From NCBI RefSeq assembly GCF_932526225.1, contig NC_064047.1, positions 2,665,501 to 2,729,500 of the forward strand: 64,000 bases of DNA. The letters run 5' to 3'. The stretch comes from Nematostella vectensis (lineage: Eukaryota; Cnidaria; Anthozoa; Actiniaria; Edwardsiidae). The notes below the pieces were generated by a model. The model had not been told where the DNA came from, ran no database searches, and saw only the letters and a program-made list of their open reading frames with translations. Below, one piece after another: positions 33,601-46,320 of this stretch. How positions within the stretch are numbered: the stretch's first letter is position 1; each line of letters begins with the position of its first letter. Both the position numbers and the translations under genes were made by a program.

Positions 33601-36600
33601 CGGCGAGCTTCTTGGAAGCTGTTTTCTACGGCAGCAACAACAAAAACTGTGTGCGCTCGTTTGAAATGACACTATTATTTAGCCCGCATGTTCAAATAAC
33701 AAAATCGCTTCATTCTCTATTTCTTATCTGTCCAGTCACCAGAGAAAATTTAGTTGTCTTTGCACTTTTGATGTTTAAGACATTTTTCAAATGTGAACAT
33801 ATCTCTTTTGCTTCTTTTTCTTGAGCTCTGCACCCAACAGAGTCTAGCGAAAACGCGTCTTATACCGCAGGTCCTGCTTTAAGCTATTTTACTTCAATCG
33901 TGTGGTTATTTTGAAGTTTTCTTGTAAATGGAAAGGTGTATTTTTAATTGTAAAAAAAATAATTAAGAAGTGGTTGGTCGCCATTAAGGTAATAGGGGGC
34001 TGGAGCATGAACGCTTCATATTATCCAAAATATTACATAATCTCTATTTCTAACTAAGGCATTCTGATGTTCATTTGCCCAAAGCAGATGTTCATGGGTC
34101 CGCGAAGCTCTTTGCCACTAAGCCAAATATTTCCAACTTTGGTATGATATCGTTTGACCCTTCTTGTTTCAGAGTACCGGGATATTACAGTATTCCGACG
34201 CTTTGGAACAGTTACCCATCATCATTTGTCATATCATCTTGTTCCTCTGTTTTTGCCGATGTTTAACCAAGAAAATTCTAAAAAGAACGGAAATTACAAA
34301 TCAGGTAAGACGTAGAACCTTGCTGAACTTCTCCTACCCTTGTACGATATGATTCAAATTAGGCTGCATCAAGAGAGCAAAAGATAATAAGAGAGGGACT
34401 CTTTGGTATTACCCACGCGCCATGTCGATTCCCATACTGGCTATTTTTAGTAACCACCACCCCACTACTGCACGTGAGGATTTGTTCCTCTTTTTTTCCT
34501 AGTCCCCCGCGGTTCGCGCATTGTTCTTTTACCAACTCGACAGAAATAAAAAGAAATCATGAAAATTATCAAACTATGTTTAAGTAAGCAAGATTAGCAA
34601 ATATACTCACAGAAAGCCAAATCCTGAATAGTTCAACTGTTTTGCTTGTTTGAACGGCAAAAAAGTGGTCTTTGTCCCCACCCGAACCTCTCTCGCAGTA
34701 ATATGAAGTAGGCCTTGACGTTTTTATATTTAGCATTGCAAGGGGCCCTCTAACCCTGATTATGTACCCCTGATTGTTAATCCATTTTGTCACTTATAAG
34801 GTTTCGAGACATCCCTCAGTAGCTGAGGAACACGACAAAATCCACGTGAGATTGTTACTTCGCAACCAACTAGAATCAAGGTAGTGAAACCCTTACTGCC
34901 ATTTACCATGTTCATTCCTGCTTTATAATCTTTTTATTGCTTTTATCATAAAAACATTCTCAGCGTAATTATTGCGATTTATTCAAAGTTTAAACATTCG
35001 CTCGCGACTGCAGGAAAATATAGATAAATCATACGTTAATTTAAAGAAGGCCAATCACGCTCCCATTTTTTGCTCCCGCTAAATGCCAAGTCACACAAAT
35101 AATCCATTTCCCGGCAAATTCAAGTGAGTAACTGAGAAACTTTCAACAAATATCATTTACTAAAGTATCATAGACTTCAATGATGGATGGTTATTTTGAA
35201 TTTTATTCTGTATTTTTAATTATAAATAATAACAATGGAGAAGTTGATGACATTCTTTAAGGCCGTAGATCTTAGGCTGCGGCATCGCTGGAGTTCATTT
35301 ATAACGATTAAAGAATGTGAATCAACCACTCCTGTTATTGTTTGTCATTAAAAATACAACGGTTAATCCTCAATGAAACTTCAAAATAACAATCTACGAA
35401 TAAAGTATAATACGTTATTGACGATTTTTGATTGAACATGTCTTGGTTACTTGCTTGAATCAGCCGATGAAAATGGATTCTTTGTTTGACTCGTCATTGA
35501 GCGGGAGTATTAAATGGCGGCTTGATTAGCCTTCTTTAAGTATGTGAATAATTAGTACCTGTTGGCACCTTTCCGTCTTGAAACTGCCATTCGCCATCAG
35601 CTGTTTGCCGTTTGTACTGACAGCGTTTTTTGAATTAAGTGGATACGATAGAAGCTTTCTTTCGATAAAGGCTTCGATTCTTTTAGATGGTGATATTGTA
35701 ACAATCTTTTCTCTCCTGACTATTTTATGTTCACTTTCTGTTTTGCCTTCCATAGCACGGTGAACACGGATCGGTGGTACATCAAGTTACTGAAAAAGAT
35801 CTACACCACAAGAACCGGTATGCTGTGCTCTTCCTTGTGGAAGGAAGGAGATAGATAAGAAATACTCAAAAGTGTCTTCACTTTCCATTATTGTTAATTC
35901 TATTATCGCATTGCATTTGACAAAATTCTTGATTGTCTCATCTTTATTTGCATTTGCATTTGAACGGCACATAAAGAGAGTGGCGCATGACATTCGTAAC
36001 GCATTGAATTCACATACTTTGAAACCTACAGCTAAATTATTCCCAATTGATTTTGATTCGTTCAAGCCAGGTCCATATAGTCGTAACAGTCGTAAGAGTC
36101 GTCTGTTAAAAAATCCTCGCGACCCTTACGACTATATGGAAACTTATAGAACTGATTCTATCTCTGACGACTGTGACACTACCCATCGCTTCGGTTTTAT
36201 CTGTCATAAAGGTCGTCCCATCGAGTGTTTCCAAAAAGTCCTAAGGGTCGCGAGGGATTTTTTGCAGACCACTGTTACGACTGCTATGACTATATGGAAA
36301 CCAGGCTTTAGAGAGGTCAAGGTTTACTGCTTGAAATTAGCCCCCTCCTTTTTCTACTATTGTTTACTTCTTACCGATGGCCACTGTGCCTCTTTCACAG
36401 ACTTCAAGTTTTCCACGCAGATCGTGAGCACGTTTGCAGTGATCGCTGTGTCTATCTATGCTGTAAGTAAAAAATAAGTGACGTGTAGTCTATGTGTTTG
36501 CTTACAATCAGGGCCGTAGCAGGGGGTGGGGCATTAGGGGTACGTCCCCCCTAATATTCTCACAAATTTTATGTAAATGACAAGTAGGAGCGTGGCTGTG

Positions 36601-39600
36601 CCCCTCCAATATTTTCTTATAAATGTTTATGTAGTGTGCCCCCCCCCCCCATATTTTGAGGCCTGCTACAGGACTGACAACTCAGCTAAAAAGAGAGCAG
36701 ACTAAACAAGTACATACACTTGAAATTTGGTGTCTTCTCAAAATCTAGCCTGTGTAGAAAGCGCTAAAGGCTCGGGAAAATGAAGGTTAGACCAGTCGCG
36801 TCTGGAGAGAATGATAGATCCGATTGCCTTATCTCCTTCTCGCTCCTTTCTCAACCCTTCAGGTTTTCAACTCAGGCTACTCAAAATCGAGTTTGCAAAA
36901 TGAAGTTTACAAGTTGCATGAAAAAAATCAGGCCTGTTTCCATATGATCAAACGCAAGCATCTTTTAGACGAAACTCATACAAGCTTAACTTTATTCTTG
37001 TTTTTTTTTTGTGTGTGCGTGTGTGTGTTTTCAGTTTACCGTTGCTGAGTTGGCGTTAGCTGAAATCATCCCCAAACTCGTCACGAAATATTACCCTTTC
37101 TATCGACATTTCGCGAATGGCATTTTCAAAGGTAACTGGCTAAACGTAGTACATATATGTATACTTTCTGGGTGACATGTATTTTCCTCCAGATGCTAAA
37201 ACTAAAACAACGAGAAATAAAAGTGTGTAACAAAACAACGTAAAAACTCAATATAAACTTAATATAAAGGGACAATTTTTTTGCAAAATTTATCCAGTTG
37301 GCTAGCTACTGTATCATCAATTTTAAAGTTTGAGTATACAGTCAAGTACAGTCTGAACCAGGGCCTTAGCAGGGGGTGGGACATAGGAGGCACATGCCCC
37401 CCCTTTTTTACAAATTATAAGAAAATGACCAGTAGGGGCGTGGCTTTCCCCCTGCCCCCCCTCCCCCACAATATTTTCTGAATGTTACCCCACCCCCGAA
37501 GTTTTGAGGCCGAGGCCTCGTTTATTTTTAATTTTTTTTTACGAAAATGCCTGTTGGCAGTTGACTATACTCTCATTGCTACATCTCTGGTGGACCTTGA
37601 CTTGCATTGACTTATGTAACTTTACTTATTATATTTTTGTTATTATCGTTTTTGTTGACATTATAATACCTCATTAGAATCTTCGCATAGAATGAGATGG
37701 GGTTATATGGAAGAAGAAGAAGACCTCATTTTTTGTTTGTGTTTTTGTTTAGATTCTTGCATAGCGGCTGCGGTCATTTGTACGACGCTCACGATTCTTC
37801 AAATGCTTCACTTCGCCAAGTGCCACAGGTAATACTGCTGGTCTGAAACATGCTTGTCGCATCCTCTTATGCATTCATTAATATGTATAAACCTGATGGC
37901 GAGGGTAATGGTGATGAAGATAATGTTTATGATGAGGATTATGGCGACAACGATGATAATGGTGATGATGATGACGATGTTATGATGATGATGACGATGA
38001 TGTGATGATGGTGGTTATGATGATGGCGATGATGTTATGATATAATGATGCTGCTACTGAATGATGATGATGACGATGAATATTATTCTTCTACTGCTGC
38101 TGATGATGATAACACCAGGAACCAGACTGAAGGCTAACTCCCCTGTTTCCCTCCCGAGGTTGTGAAATTACTTTATCTTTTCCCAGGGACCATGTGCTTC
38201 TGTCCTTTAAAACAAGATCATACAGAAAGCCTTCTCATCTGGTGGTAAGAACCTCAGAAAAGGACAATTAACTCTTTGACCTCAGTGTGACCGGGTATTT
38301 TGGGTTATTTTAGATTTTGCAAAGATTTTGAGTAAGCGATTTTGGGATTGCGATTATAATTGTTTTACGTATTTTACGGGTTGTTTCTCAAACGTGATTC
38401 TAATTCGATCGGTACAAGTTTAGGAATTTACTTACAACGTGCTCAAATTAATCATATCCTGTTTTTTTATCGTGATAAAAAGATGTTTGTTTGTCTTGTT
38501 AGTAAGAACAGAAAAGCAGAGGTGGATGTGACCCCATGAAAGAACAATGAAAGTACAAAAAGAACATTGATTTAATGTACATGTTTACAATAGCAATAGC
38601 TTGATAGTGATAATTGAATTAAGTTAGCGTCCCTTACCATTTCCCAGGAAGATAAGTTTCTTAATTTGACAGGACAATGGACGCTGAGTAATTTGAACGG
38701 TAGTAAATGTTAGCGTCCCTAGAAAAATGCGCGTCCCCAAGCGAGTATTAAAGCGGCTGTTTTTACAGTATCTGTTAGTTAGTACCGTTGAGCAAAGGAG
38801 ACGCATTGCTTGCGAGGCGTGATGCGGGAGCGAGCAAAAGCATTTTCTATTGAAGAAACCTGCATATAGTGTCCCAGGCTGTAGTCATTAAAGATTGGTG
38901 CCTAATTTGAGGTTGCGGAGGCTAAGTTTGCTCATGATAACTGATACATAATCCAAGATAGATGACAAAGAAGATTTATCGCAAAATGTAAAGTTTTTGG
39001 GTTTTCCATGAAGGTAAAGATTTCAGTGTATTGGGGGTCATAACCATTAAACAGAAACTATAGCTAACTATAGCTAATATAATTAAAAGTTGCCTGATGG
39101 TTAGCAAATTAAACAAGATACATTGCTTTTATGCGTTTATTTATCTTTCTTTGTTTGGTGTTTTTTTTTTGCCTGTTTGTTTGTTTAATTGTTTGTTTGT
39201 TTGTTTCGCCCGTTCACAGCTATTATATTTTTATTTGTCTATATGTTGCAGGGGCGAAGTTTGAGTTATTGTGGCTTCCAGATCGGCTACACAATACTCA
39301 GTAAGTTTGCCTCCAAAACCATGTTCTTCTACGTTGTTTGTGAGTGTTGCGCTAAGAGATCACGTGACCTCTCTAGGTAATTCAAAACAATCAAGCAAAA
39401 ACATTGACCGTCACACCAGAGAACGACGAAGAAATAAAGTCTTTGAATGAAACTAAACCCTTTTGTGAACAAGAAGAATCCCGATTTTTTTCGTAAGCGC
39501 TGAATAAGTGGCTTTTTGTTGTTGTTGTTATTTTGCTGCAAAAAGCCTGAGCGCGCGCTAGTTTGCCACCTAAACAGTCACGTGATCTCCTATTGGAGTA

Positions 39601-42600
39601 TTATCTATTAGTTGAGACCACAGGGAGCCCAAGCTTACGGTATTTCATTTAAACAAATGTGATTAAAACACTCACTTCTAACAGCGGGATAGGTGTTTTT
39701 ATTGGAAACTTTATACAAATCCACAAATTTCCTATTTTACTTCCTGTGTGGAAGCTATTTATTTATTTTCAAGTGTGATAAATCACATTTTATCATTAAT
39801 GTATTTTTTTCCTTTTTTTTGCCAGGTATGATAATTCTGTTCATATTCTTGCTTCTCCTCTTTGTAATTATGGCAATTATTCCACGACTTGAAGAGAAAG
39901 TGAAACTTATCCTGAAAAGCCTATCATTGAGCATACTGTAAGTTGATTTCTATCAAACTGATTCTTAACTTGACTTAATAAGGTTGCACTCGGAGAGTGT
40001 AGCATAACCCGCAGTGCCTCATGGGTATCAAGTAAAATAAGCAAATAAGCGTAAATAAAATTCAAATCCATGATCCAAACGCTGCAGAATCCTTGTTTAT
40101 GTTCTTATGAACATTCCTATGGCTTTCAGATACAAGGATTCTGTCGTTTTTACGCTACCATTATTATTTTAAAAAGGCGTATAAATAACAGCAGTATCTT
40201 TTTTAATGCAAGATCCGTGTACAATTTGAGCATTTCCGAATTTAAGACAGTGCGTCTTACATAACTTGATATCAAGCTTCGATACCCTTCCCTCGAGAAA
40301 CACTAGGGAATTTAAGCAACAACGACGGCGGCGGCAGGGATAATATGATATCATACTTAACGCTCTACTCTAAACTAGCTTTAATAAAATGTACTCATTT
40401 TTGTAGTCCCAAAAAAGTATAGACAAGCGTGGAACTTTATTTTTATCATAGCGAACAAGGATAAGTTTTCAGTGCAAACGTTTCTGTACTCGATAGACCT
40501 TGACACTTGAAGTTTTCAAGGTTGAAGTAGATTTCACGTCTGGCTTTTTGAATTTTAAATTGTTGTAGCTCGTTGTAGCTCGCGCTCCGCATCTTCAACA
40601 TTCGGGCAGGGGAGGGGCGTTCATTCCATATTTTGGCCTGGAAGGCAACAAAACAGAATCTAAAAGCAATGCCTCCTGCAATGAAGGTGATTAGTATGAA
40701 ACAGGAGAGTGCAACCAAAAAAGAAGTAGCTCAGTTTGTTTGGGAAGCAAAAAAAAATAAGGGAAAGTGCTTTGTAATGAGAATTATATAATGACATCGC
40801 TACAAAGTACGATGATAGGATAACAGAGATCAACAATGCAATTAATTTATTGTTTTTAATTCAAGGCCTGTACTTGTTGTCACTGTACTGATTATGGCAA
40901 TTCAGAAATTACTTTCGCTGTTTGTCTTCCGTGACCGACAGTTGCCTGACGTCACTGTTACCATTGACAACCAGTAAGTTCAGCTTTGTTTGTAATAAGC
41001 CCATGTCAGTTACACCTTTGTTTTTTTTTTTTTTATCCAATATTGGACGAAAAAATAATAAGCAGAAATCTAAGGAACGGATCATTTAACTTTCGAGGAG
41101 GGGGGTGGGGGGGTGGATGATTCTGATACAAAATGTCCTGCAAGCCATTTTTTACAAGAAAAAAAATCCTGCAGGGAGGAAAGTATCTTTTACACCACCA
41201 ATAGAGGGGGAGAAAATCTTGCCCAATAGCCAAGAAGAAAAAAATATATCTTGCTCACACGAAATCATCCATCCCCCCCCCCCCCCCCCCACACACACAC
41301 ACCCCGTCTCAAAATAAAGCCTTATGCTTCATTTTACCGAATTCCATTGAGTCGGCGCGTAGGAATACGTGCTTGTATTCAACACTAACACACTGACTAG
41401 GCATAACAATTCATTTCGGAGTCAGATTATTCTATAGCCCGTGGTCGGACCCTTCCCCAAGATGTGTTTATCACTGAATACCCCCTACCCCCTTCGAAAA
41501 ATACTAAACAACACATGTCCGTATGATTCGCTATCTTATCTTTCAAGACGCCTTTTCTGCGTGATGTCGTTGGTGTTCTTCATGTATAACGTCATCGTGG
41601 GGATTTTTTCTGCCGTCATTCGTGGACTGACGAGCTTGATTCTCGGTTTCGTGTTCCTCCCTCGCATTGACCGCACGCTCTTAATGCAACAGTACCAATA
41701 CTGGGACAGAGGTAAGTACGCCTTTGATGTGACAGTACCAATACTGGGACAAAGGTAAGTACGCCTTTGATGTGACAGTACCAACACTGGACAAAGGTAA
41801 GTACGCCCATGATGTGACAGTACCAATACTGGGACAAAGGTAAGTACGCCCATGATGTGACAGTACCAATACTGGACAAAGGTAAGTACGCCCATGATGT
41901 GACAGTACCAATACTGGACAAAGGTAAGTACGCCCTTAATGTGACCACCGTACCAACACTGGACAAGGGTAAGTACGCCCTTGATGTTACAGTACCAATA
42001 CTGGGACAAAGGCAAGTACGCGCTTAATGTGACAATACCAACACTGGACAAAGGTAAGTACGCCCATGATATAACAGTACCAACACTGGACAAAGGTAAG
42101 TACGCCCTTAATGTGACAATACCAACACTGGACACGACTGACGAGCTTGATTCTCGGTTTCGTGTTCCTCCCTCGCATTGACCGCACGCTCTTAATGCAA
42201 CAGTACCAATACTGGGACAAAGGTAAGTACGCCTTTGATGTGACAGTACCAATACTGGGACAAAGGTAAGTACGCCCATGATATGACAGTACCAACACTG
42301 GACAAAGGTAAGTACGCCCTTAATGTGACAGTACCAACACTGGACAAAGGTAAGTACGCCCATGACATGACAGTACCAACACTGGACAAAGGTAAGTACG
42401 CCCATGATGTAACAGTACCAAAACTGGACAAAGGTAAGTACGCCCTTAATGTGACCACCGTACCAACACTGGACAAGGGTAAGTACGCCCTTAATGCAAC
42501 AGTACCAATACTGGGACAAAGGTAAGTACGCCCTTAATGTGACCACCCTACCAACATTGGACAAGGGTAAGTACGCCCTTAATGTGACAGTACCAACACT

Positions 42601-44752
42601 GGACAAAGGTAAGTACGCCCTTAATGTGACCGTACCAAAACTGGACAAAGGTAAGTACGCGCTTAATGTAACAGTACCAACACTGGACAAAGGTAAGTAC
42701 GCCCTTAATGTGACAGTACCAACACTGGACAAAGGTAAGTACGCCCTTAATGTAACAGTACCAACACAGGGACAAGGCTAAACACCCTCTGTGGAATAAC
42801 GCAGTACCTTTCAGCCAAGGATCTCTTGTTCTCTTGTCCTGGTCGAAAAATATTTATTTTGTATATTGTTTCCGACCCACTAGACATCAAGTTGATCATC
42901 CCTAGGCACAGCGAGTGACACAACTTTTTCCAAGAAACCTCTTAACCCATTGACTCCTGGCTATTTTTGAGCTGAATTTACAAAAACAGACTGAAAACAG
43001 ATACCTTTCCCCCTATTCTGAGTTTTATACAGCCCATCAAAGTCAAACACAGCTGCACCTAGTCAGCGGTATCCAAGCTTTCCAACAGTGCTTTGCGGTC
43101 CCCACTTTTAATTCCTCGTCGTTGTGCTGAAGCCAGCATAAGTTGATGGTTGCTTGTATTTTTATCAAAAATACAGCTATGAGCATATTAGGAGAGTGTC
43201 TCAGGACATCATGAAGTCTATTGGGGCATAATTGAGTGCTTTGCTTATAAATATTTGCAAGCAAAGGTGGATTCATGATGATTTTTTTTTTGTTTGGCTT
43301 TGCCTGGATGAGAAGATAATTTTCTAATGAATCATAACAGCTCTCCTAAATGCTTTCTTTTCTGAAACCAAATTGATTCCAAAACTTTTTACACTGCTAC
43401 TCTGGGTCTGTATGACCTAAAATTGATTTGTTTGGCTTCGGGGTGAAATGACTTCTAAAAAACAATTTGACTTTGGGGAGAGGAGTGTTGACTGGCCCTC
43501 CCCTCGTGAAGTTTTCCATGGATCTCCCAGAATGCTTTGCAATCCGTAAAGGCATCTTCGAGGTTTTACAAGCCTTCAGGGAGTGGACATTGTGTTTTGA
43601 GGCCATAGAAATGAACCTGGAGGATCAGAATAAAGGTATCTATTTGTGTCTTGAGCTGTGTTTGCTGATCTCTCTCCCTTGTGTTGAATTTTGAGCGTTT
43701 TATTGAGAGGGTTGATTCTGCTTTTCTTTCCTTGTTCGATTTGAAATTTGTCAAAGAACCTGTGCTATTATTTGGCTTAAGAGTAGTTGCCAACACTTTG
43801 GTTGGATGTATATCTTCAAGACCATTTATCCCTCAAACTGATGCCTGAGTATCTTCATCTTGTTGTGTTTAGTTTGCTTTTATGAATTTTTGGGGTTGTG
43901 GGTACTTCCCAAAGCCGGTACAGGCCGGTTGAGGAGTCAATGTGTTTAAACAATTAAGAAAATTAATTAAGAAAATAATGACCCCGCTGATAGTTAACCG
44001 TTTTCCAATGTGAACATGGCTAAAATGTAGCATGGGAACATTGGCAAAGTACTACCATTACGCGAGACCCCCAGCCCCGTTTTATTGTCCCACTAATATA
44101 GTCAAATTGTTCGCTTACAGTATTTTTTGCACTCGTAACCAGGCTACCTGTCGTACGTCGGTTTCATCAACGTCCTTAAAGCCCACAGCCACCCCGTCAT
44201 GCTGGTATTTTGTCAGTTGCTTTTGAACGCAACCTGGCAGCGACACACAAATAACGCCGTGGATATCAAAGAAGTCGCCTTTGGTGAGTATGTTTGATGG
44301 CACACACTGTATGATAGTTTAGTTTATAGAGACATGACGAAAAAACCTGTAAATTCGCAATTCGAGATAGAGAGAAGACACAATTTATTACAATGGCCAT
44401 CGGTTCCTTGTATTCCGGACTGATTTTTGAAACACAAATAACGTGAGGCCGAAATGCACATACCCAGATTTTTGCTTTTTAAGATATTTTTTCCTTGATC
44501 ATCCTTGCGCTTTGTATGACCTCAGGGACGAAAAGCTAAAATTTCAAATTGACACTTTACAAAAAGTCGCATCAATTTTAAAAAAGTGGCATTTGATATT
44601 TTGTTTGCTATTACTCACTAAGTACTTAGAGAAATTTTCCGCCATATTAGATCTGAAATGAGCTTATTTTAAGCGTTAAGTCATGTTTTTCCGTCATGTC
44701 GTTTATAGACGTTTCTCGAGGCACCTCCCGAAATGTAGAAGTGATAAAATAA
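29509..44752 (+). CDS. STRA6-like: STRA6-like retinol transporter gene 2 (complete)
   Basis: Exons (coding): 29509-29586, 30299-30378, 31361-31500, 31608-31728, 32788-32845, 34173-34304, 34801-34880, 35756-35817, 36401-36462, 37035-37131, 37753-37828, 38187-38244, 39252-39300, 39826-39937, 40866-40973, 41548-41711, 44143-44283 and probably 44709-44752. All have GT-AG sites and phases agree throughout, giving about 553 residues (vertebrate STRA6 is longer, near 667). The start follows an acceptor at 29,498 and reads MSSETPETECRPFDTEIFDL. Hydrophobic segments lie in exons 2, 3, 4, 6, 9, 10, 14, 15 and 16. Family blocks include PMNFLQDHHKNR, VLLYVVLNYPFFACL, FCVMSLVFFMYNVIVGIFSA and GYLSYVGFINVLKAHSHP. 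STRA6 proteins take retinol across the plasma membrane; that role is inferred here. Introns hold only repeats. The donor after exon 16 starts a donor-repeat array. Confidence 0.86.
30613..30681. repeat. (CAA)n microsatellite in intron 2 of gene 2
   Basis: About 22 CAA units. The matching site in copy B (about 62,326-62,343) has about six. The poly-Thr frame over it is an artefact. Confidence 0.95.
32113..32583. repeat. 39-bp minisatellite in intron 4 of gene 2
   Basis: Twelve units of ATGAACTTATCATCTCTCCT GTGTGATAAATGTTACCTC with few changes. Because 39 is divisible by three it gives a false frame repeating MNLSSLLCDKCYL. The same array starts at 63,795 in copy B and runs off the window. A long G run follows at 32,631-32,651. 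Confidence 0.93.
32846..34172 (+). other. Intron 5 of STRA6-like gene 2
   Basis: 1.3 kb between GAG|GTCAGT and a TTTCAG acceptor. It is AT-rich with no recognised repeat or coding segment. It contains a TATAAAA motif at about 32,956-32,962 in a slightly GC-richer patch, which I do not call a promoter. Confidence 0.5.
35041..35540. repeat. TTAA-flanked MITE in intron 7 of gene 2
   Basis: TTAA then AGAAGGCCAATCACGC at the left, GCTTGATTAGCCTTCT then TTAA at the right. The symmetry continues through GCTCCCGCTaaatg and cattGAGCGGGAG, and through the AATCCATTT motifs. About 500 bp. TTAA flanks fit piggyBac-type mobilisation. A related end lies at about 12,714-12,790. Confidence 0.7.
36066..36306. 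repeat. MITE in intron 8 of gene 2
   Basis: The outer ends are inverse copies (CCAGGTCCATATAGTCGTAA at the left, GACTATATGGAAACCAGG at the right). The inner arms AATCCTCGCGACCCTTACGA and its inverse relative also pair. About 240 bp. Part of a 201-codon frame (35,872-36,477) runs through it and into exon 9, but only exon 9 is supported. Confidence 0.7.
36509..37515. repeat. Pair of related dispersed repeats in introns 9 and 10
   Basis: About 36,509-36,670 and 37,360-37,515 share AGCAGGGGGTGGG, the AGTAGG-GCGTGGCT block, CAATATTTTCT and TTTTGAGGCC in the same order. They are two copies of one short interspersed repeat in the same orientation on either side of exon 10 (37,035-37,131). Origin not recognised. 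Confidence 0.6.
37900..38105. repeat. Degenerate GAT/GATGAC microsatellite in intron 11
   Basis: GATGAT-rich tract with GGTGATGATG and ATGACGATGA variants, between exons 11 and 12 of gene 2. No coding value. Confidence 0.85.
41686..42780 (+). repeat. 42-bp minisatellite repeating the exon 16 end and its splice donor
   Basis: The first unit is the real exon end: CAGTACCAATACTGGGACAG AG then GTAAGTACG (donor at 41,712). About 22 further monomers follow, nearly all with AAAGGTAAGTACGCC or AAGGGTAAGTACGCC; one has GGCAAGT. Lengths are mostly 42 bp, with 43-bp units keeping the GGG of the exon form and 45-bp units with GACCACC. An interruption at about 42,134-42,221 is a second copy of the last 87 bp of exon 16. 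The array ends in the degenerate caaggctaaa. It lies in the intron before the last long exon (44,143). Confidence 0.93.
42942..43690 (+). repeat. TTAA-ended dispersed repeat, left arm (copy B)
   Basis: Matches 1063-1800: TTAA at 42,942-42,945 followed by CCCATTGACTCCTGG. Its inverted partner in copy B is only the outermost part at about 45,175-45,243, ending CCAGGAGTAAAAGGG and TTAA. The last long exon of STRA6-like gene 2 (44,143-44,283) therefore lies between the two ends, as in copy A. Confidence 0.55.
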
Positions 44753-44925
44753 CCGTTAAATCTAGCCCTCTCCTCAGGCACTCCCCTGTTGACAAATACA
44801 AATCAATAGAAGAGATGGATTGATAGATAGATTAATGGGAGGGGGGTGGGGGTGGGGGGCGGATCGTCGCGTCGCAAAAGAATGCCTGTCATATCTCTTC
44901 TTTTCAAGTATGAGCGTATCTCCGG

Positions 44926-45147
44926 CGAGGCAACTCTAAATGTAGTACTGTATAAACACGAGAAGATTCTAGAAAATTCTAATACTTAATCTGCGAATGG
45001 GCTGAAGCATCACTCAACTGTGTGTGGAAAAATAATGGTCACCATTTAGGGCCCCTATGGTGGTGAGGAACGGTTTCGTAGCATCCTTCTTACGCAGAGA
45101 CGTCCCTTTTGAAACCAGTATCTTAGATAGTTGTTGCTCATTTCGAG
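44926..45147. other. Copy-B-specific 0.22-kb insertion
   Basis: Copy A reads GTATCTCGTATCTTTCGAG, while copy B has about 220 bp between GTATCTC and the TTTCGAG motif. The segment contains CGGCGAGGCAACTCTAAATG at its left edge and no open frame. Origin not recognised. Outside it, 44,753-45,174 has no gene. Confidence 0.5.
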
Positions 45148-45651
45148 AAGATGCAAGCATAAAGTACCCCCATTAGCGTTTTCTGTTTTCAGTCTGTTTT
45201 TCTTACAATTTTGCTCAAAAGTACCCAGGAGTAAAAGGGTTAAAACTGTCTAGGAATGGAAATTATCAGTGCTTGCCGTGTTTGTCTGTTGTCCCTTTAT
45301 GTCGAACTCTTACACATGAAAGGTTTTATGAACATGATTAGTTTTTAAATTTTTATTACCTAACCAGTTTATAGCCTTGATAAAGTGAGAAGATTTGTGT
45401 TGATCTCATCTTTGACATATAGTCGGCCTTTCATATCATAGTCCAACGTTTTTCACCAGATGGCTTAGAAGAGGAAAGGCGCCCGCCATTATTTCGAAGC
45501 AGACCAGCAGCCAAACGCTGGTTCGTGGCAGTTACACTCCTGCGTAACCCTGGGCTAGCGAAGTACAGGAAATCCGCTGACCTGGTATTGCAGAATGCTC
45601 TCGAAAGAAATAAAATGCAGCGCAGAGATTTGCCTATCTAAGCAGGGCTTA

Positions 45652-45840
45652 AAGCCCAGTGCAAACTGCGCCAGCACCTGCCAGCATTGCTGGCAAATTT
45701 TCGCTTGACTGACTGTAGGACAAAGGAAATGTCAAAATGGGAAATGGACATTCTGACATTTCGTTTGTCTTGTGGTCAGTCGAACAAGAATTCGCCAGCA
45801 ATGCTGGCTGGTGGGTGCTGGCGCAGTTTGCACAGGGCTT
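45652..45840. repeat. Small foldback element (copy B of 9873-10,061)
   Basis: Same inverted halves, AAGCCCAGTGCAAACTGCGC and GCGCAGTTTGCACAGGGCTT, with a few substitutions. Confidence 0.75.
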
Positions 45841-46320
45841 AACATGTTTAACACATTTCAAGGAAAAAGGAACATTGTTGGATCTTAAACCCCTTGGTGA
45901 TAAAAGTTTTTGATAATACCACAAGTTAGTAATGTTAGTTTGGTAATAATGTTAGAAGTGTAACAAAACACTTTAGAAAAATAGATACTTGTCAGATGCC
46001 GATTTGGTTTGAGTGTTTTTCAAAATCCCGTGAAACAAAATGTAATAGTTACAGTGTAATAGTCAAGCCAGAACAAAAGAGAACAAAGACATTACAGTGT
46101 ATTAGTACTAAATAAAATAAATAGTATTTCAAATGATTTTGAAAACCACACGTTTTCTTTTAGTCTAGTTGCCATATGTAAGCACGCGTCTTGGGGATAG
46201 CTGCTTGAGTATCACTTTACCAGCTTTTTGGTGTTTGGACTTACTGTTTCTTGATAGATGTTCGGAGATGTTTACATTTGAATCCAAGCCAAAGTTATTG
46301 CAAAAAGAATATTACTTAAT

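Noticed and set aside
35872-36477. 201-codon plus frame
   Set aside because: It runs through a MITE. Only its end (36,401-36,462) matches a STRA6-family exon with proper splice sites.
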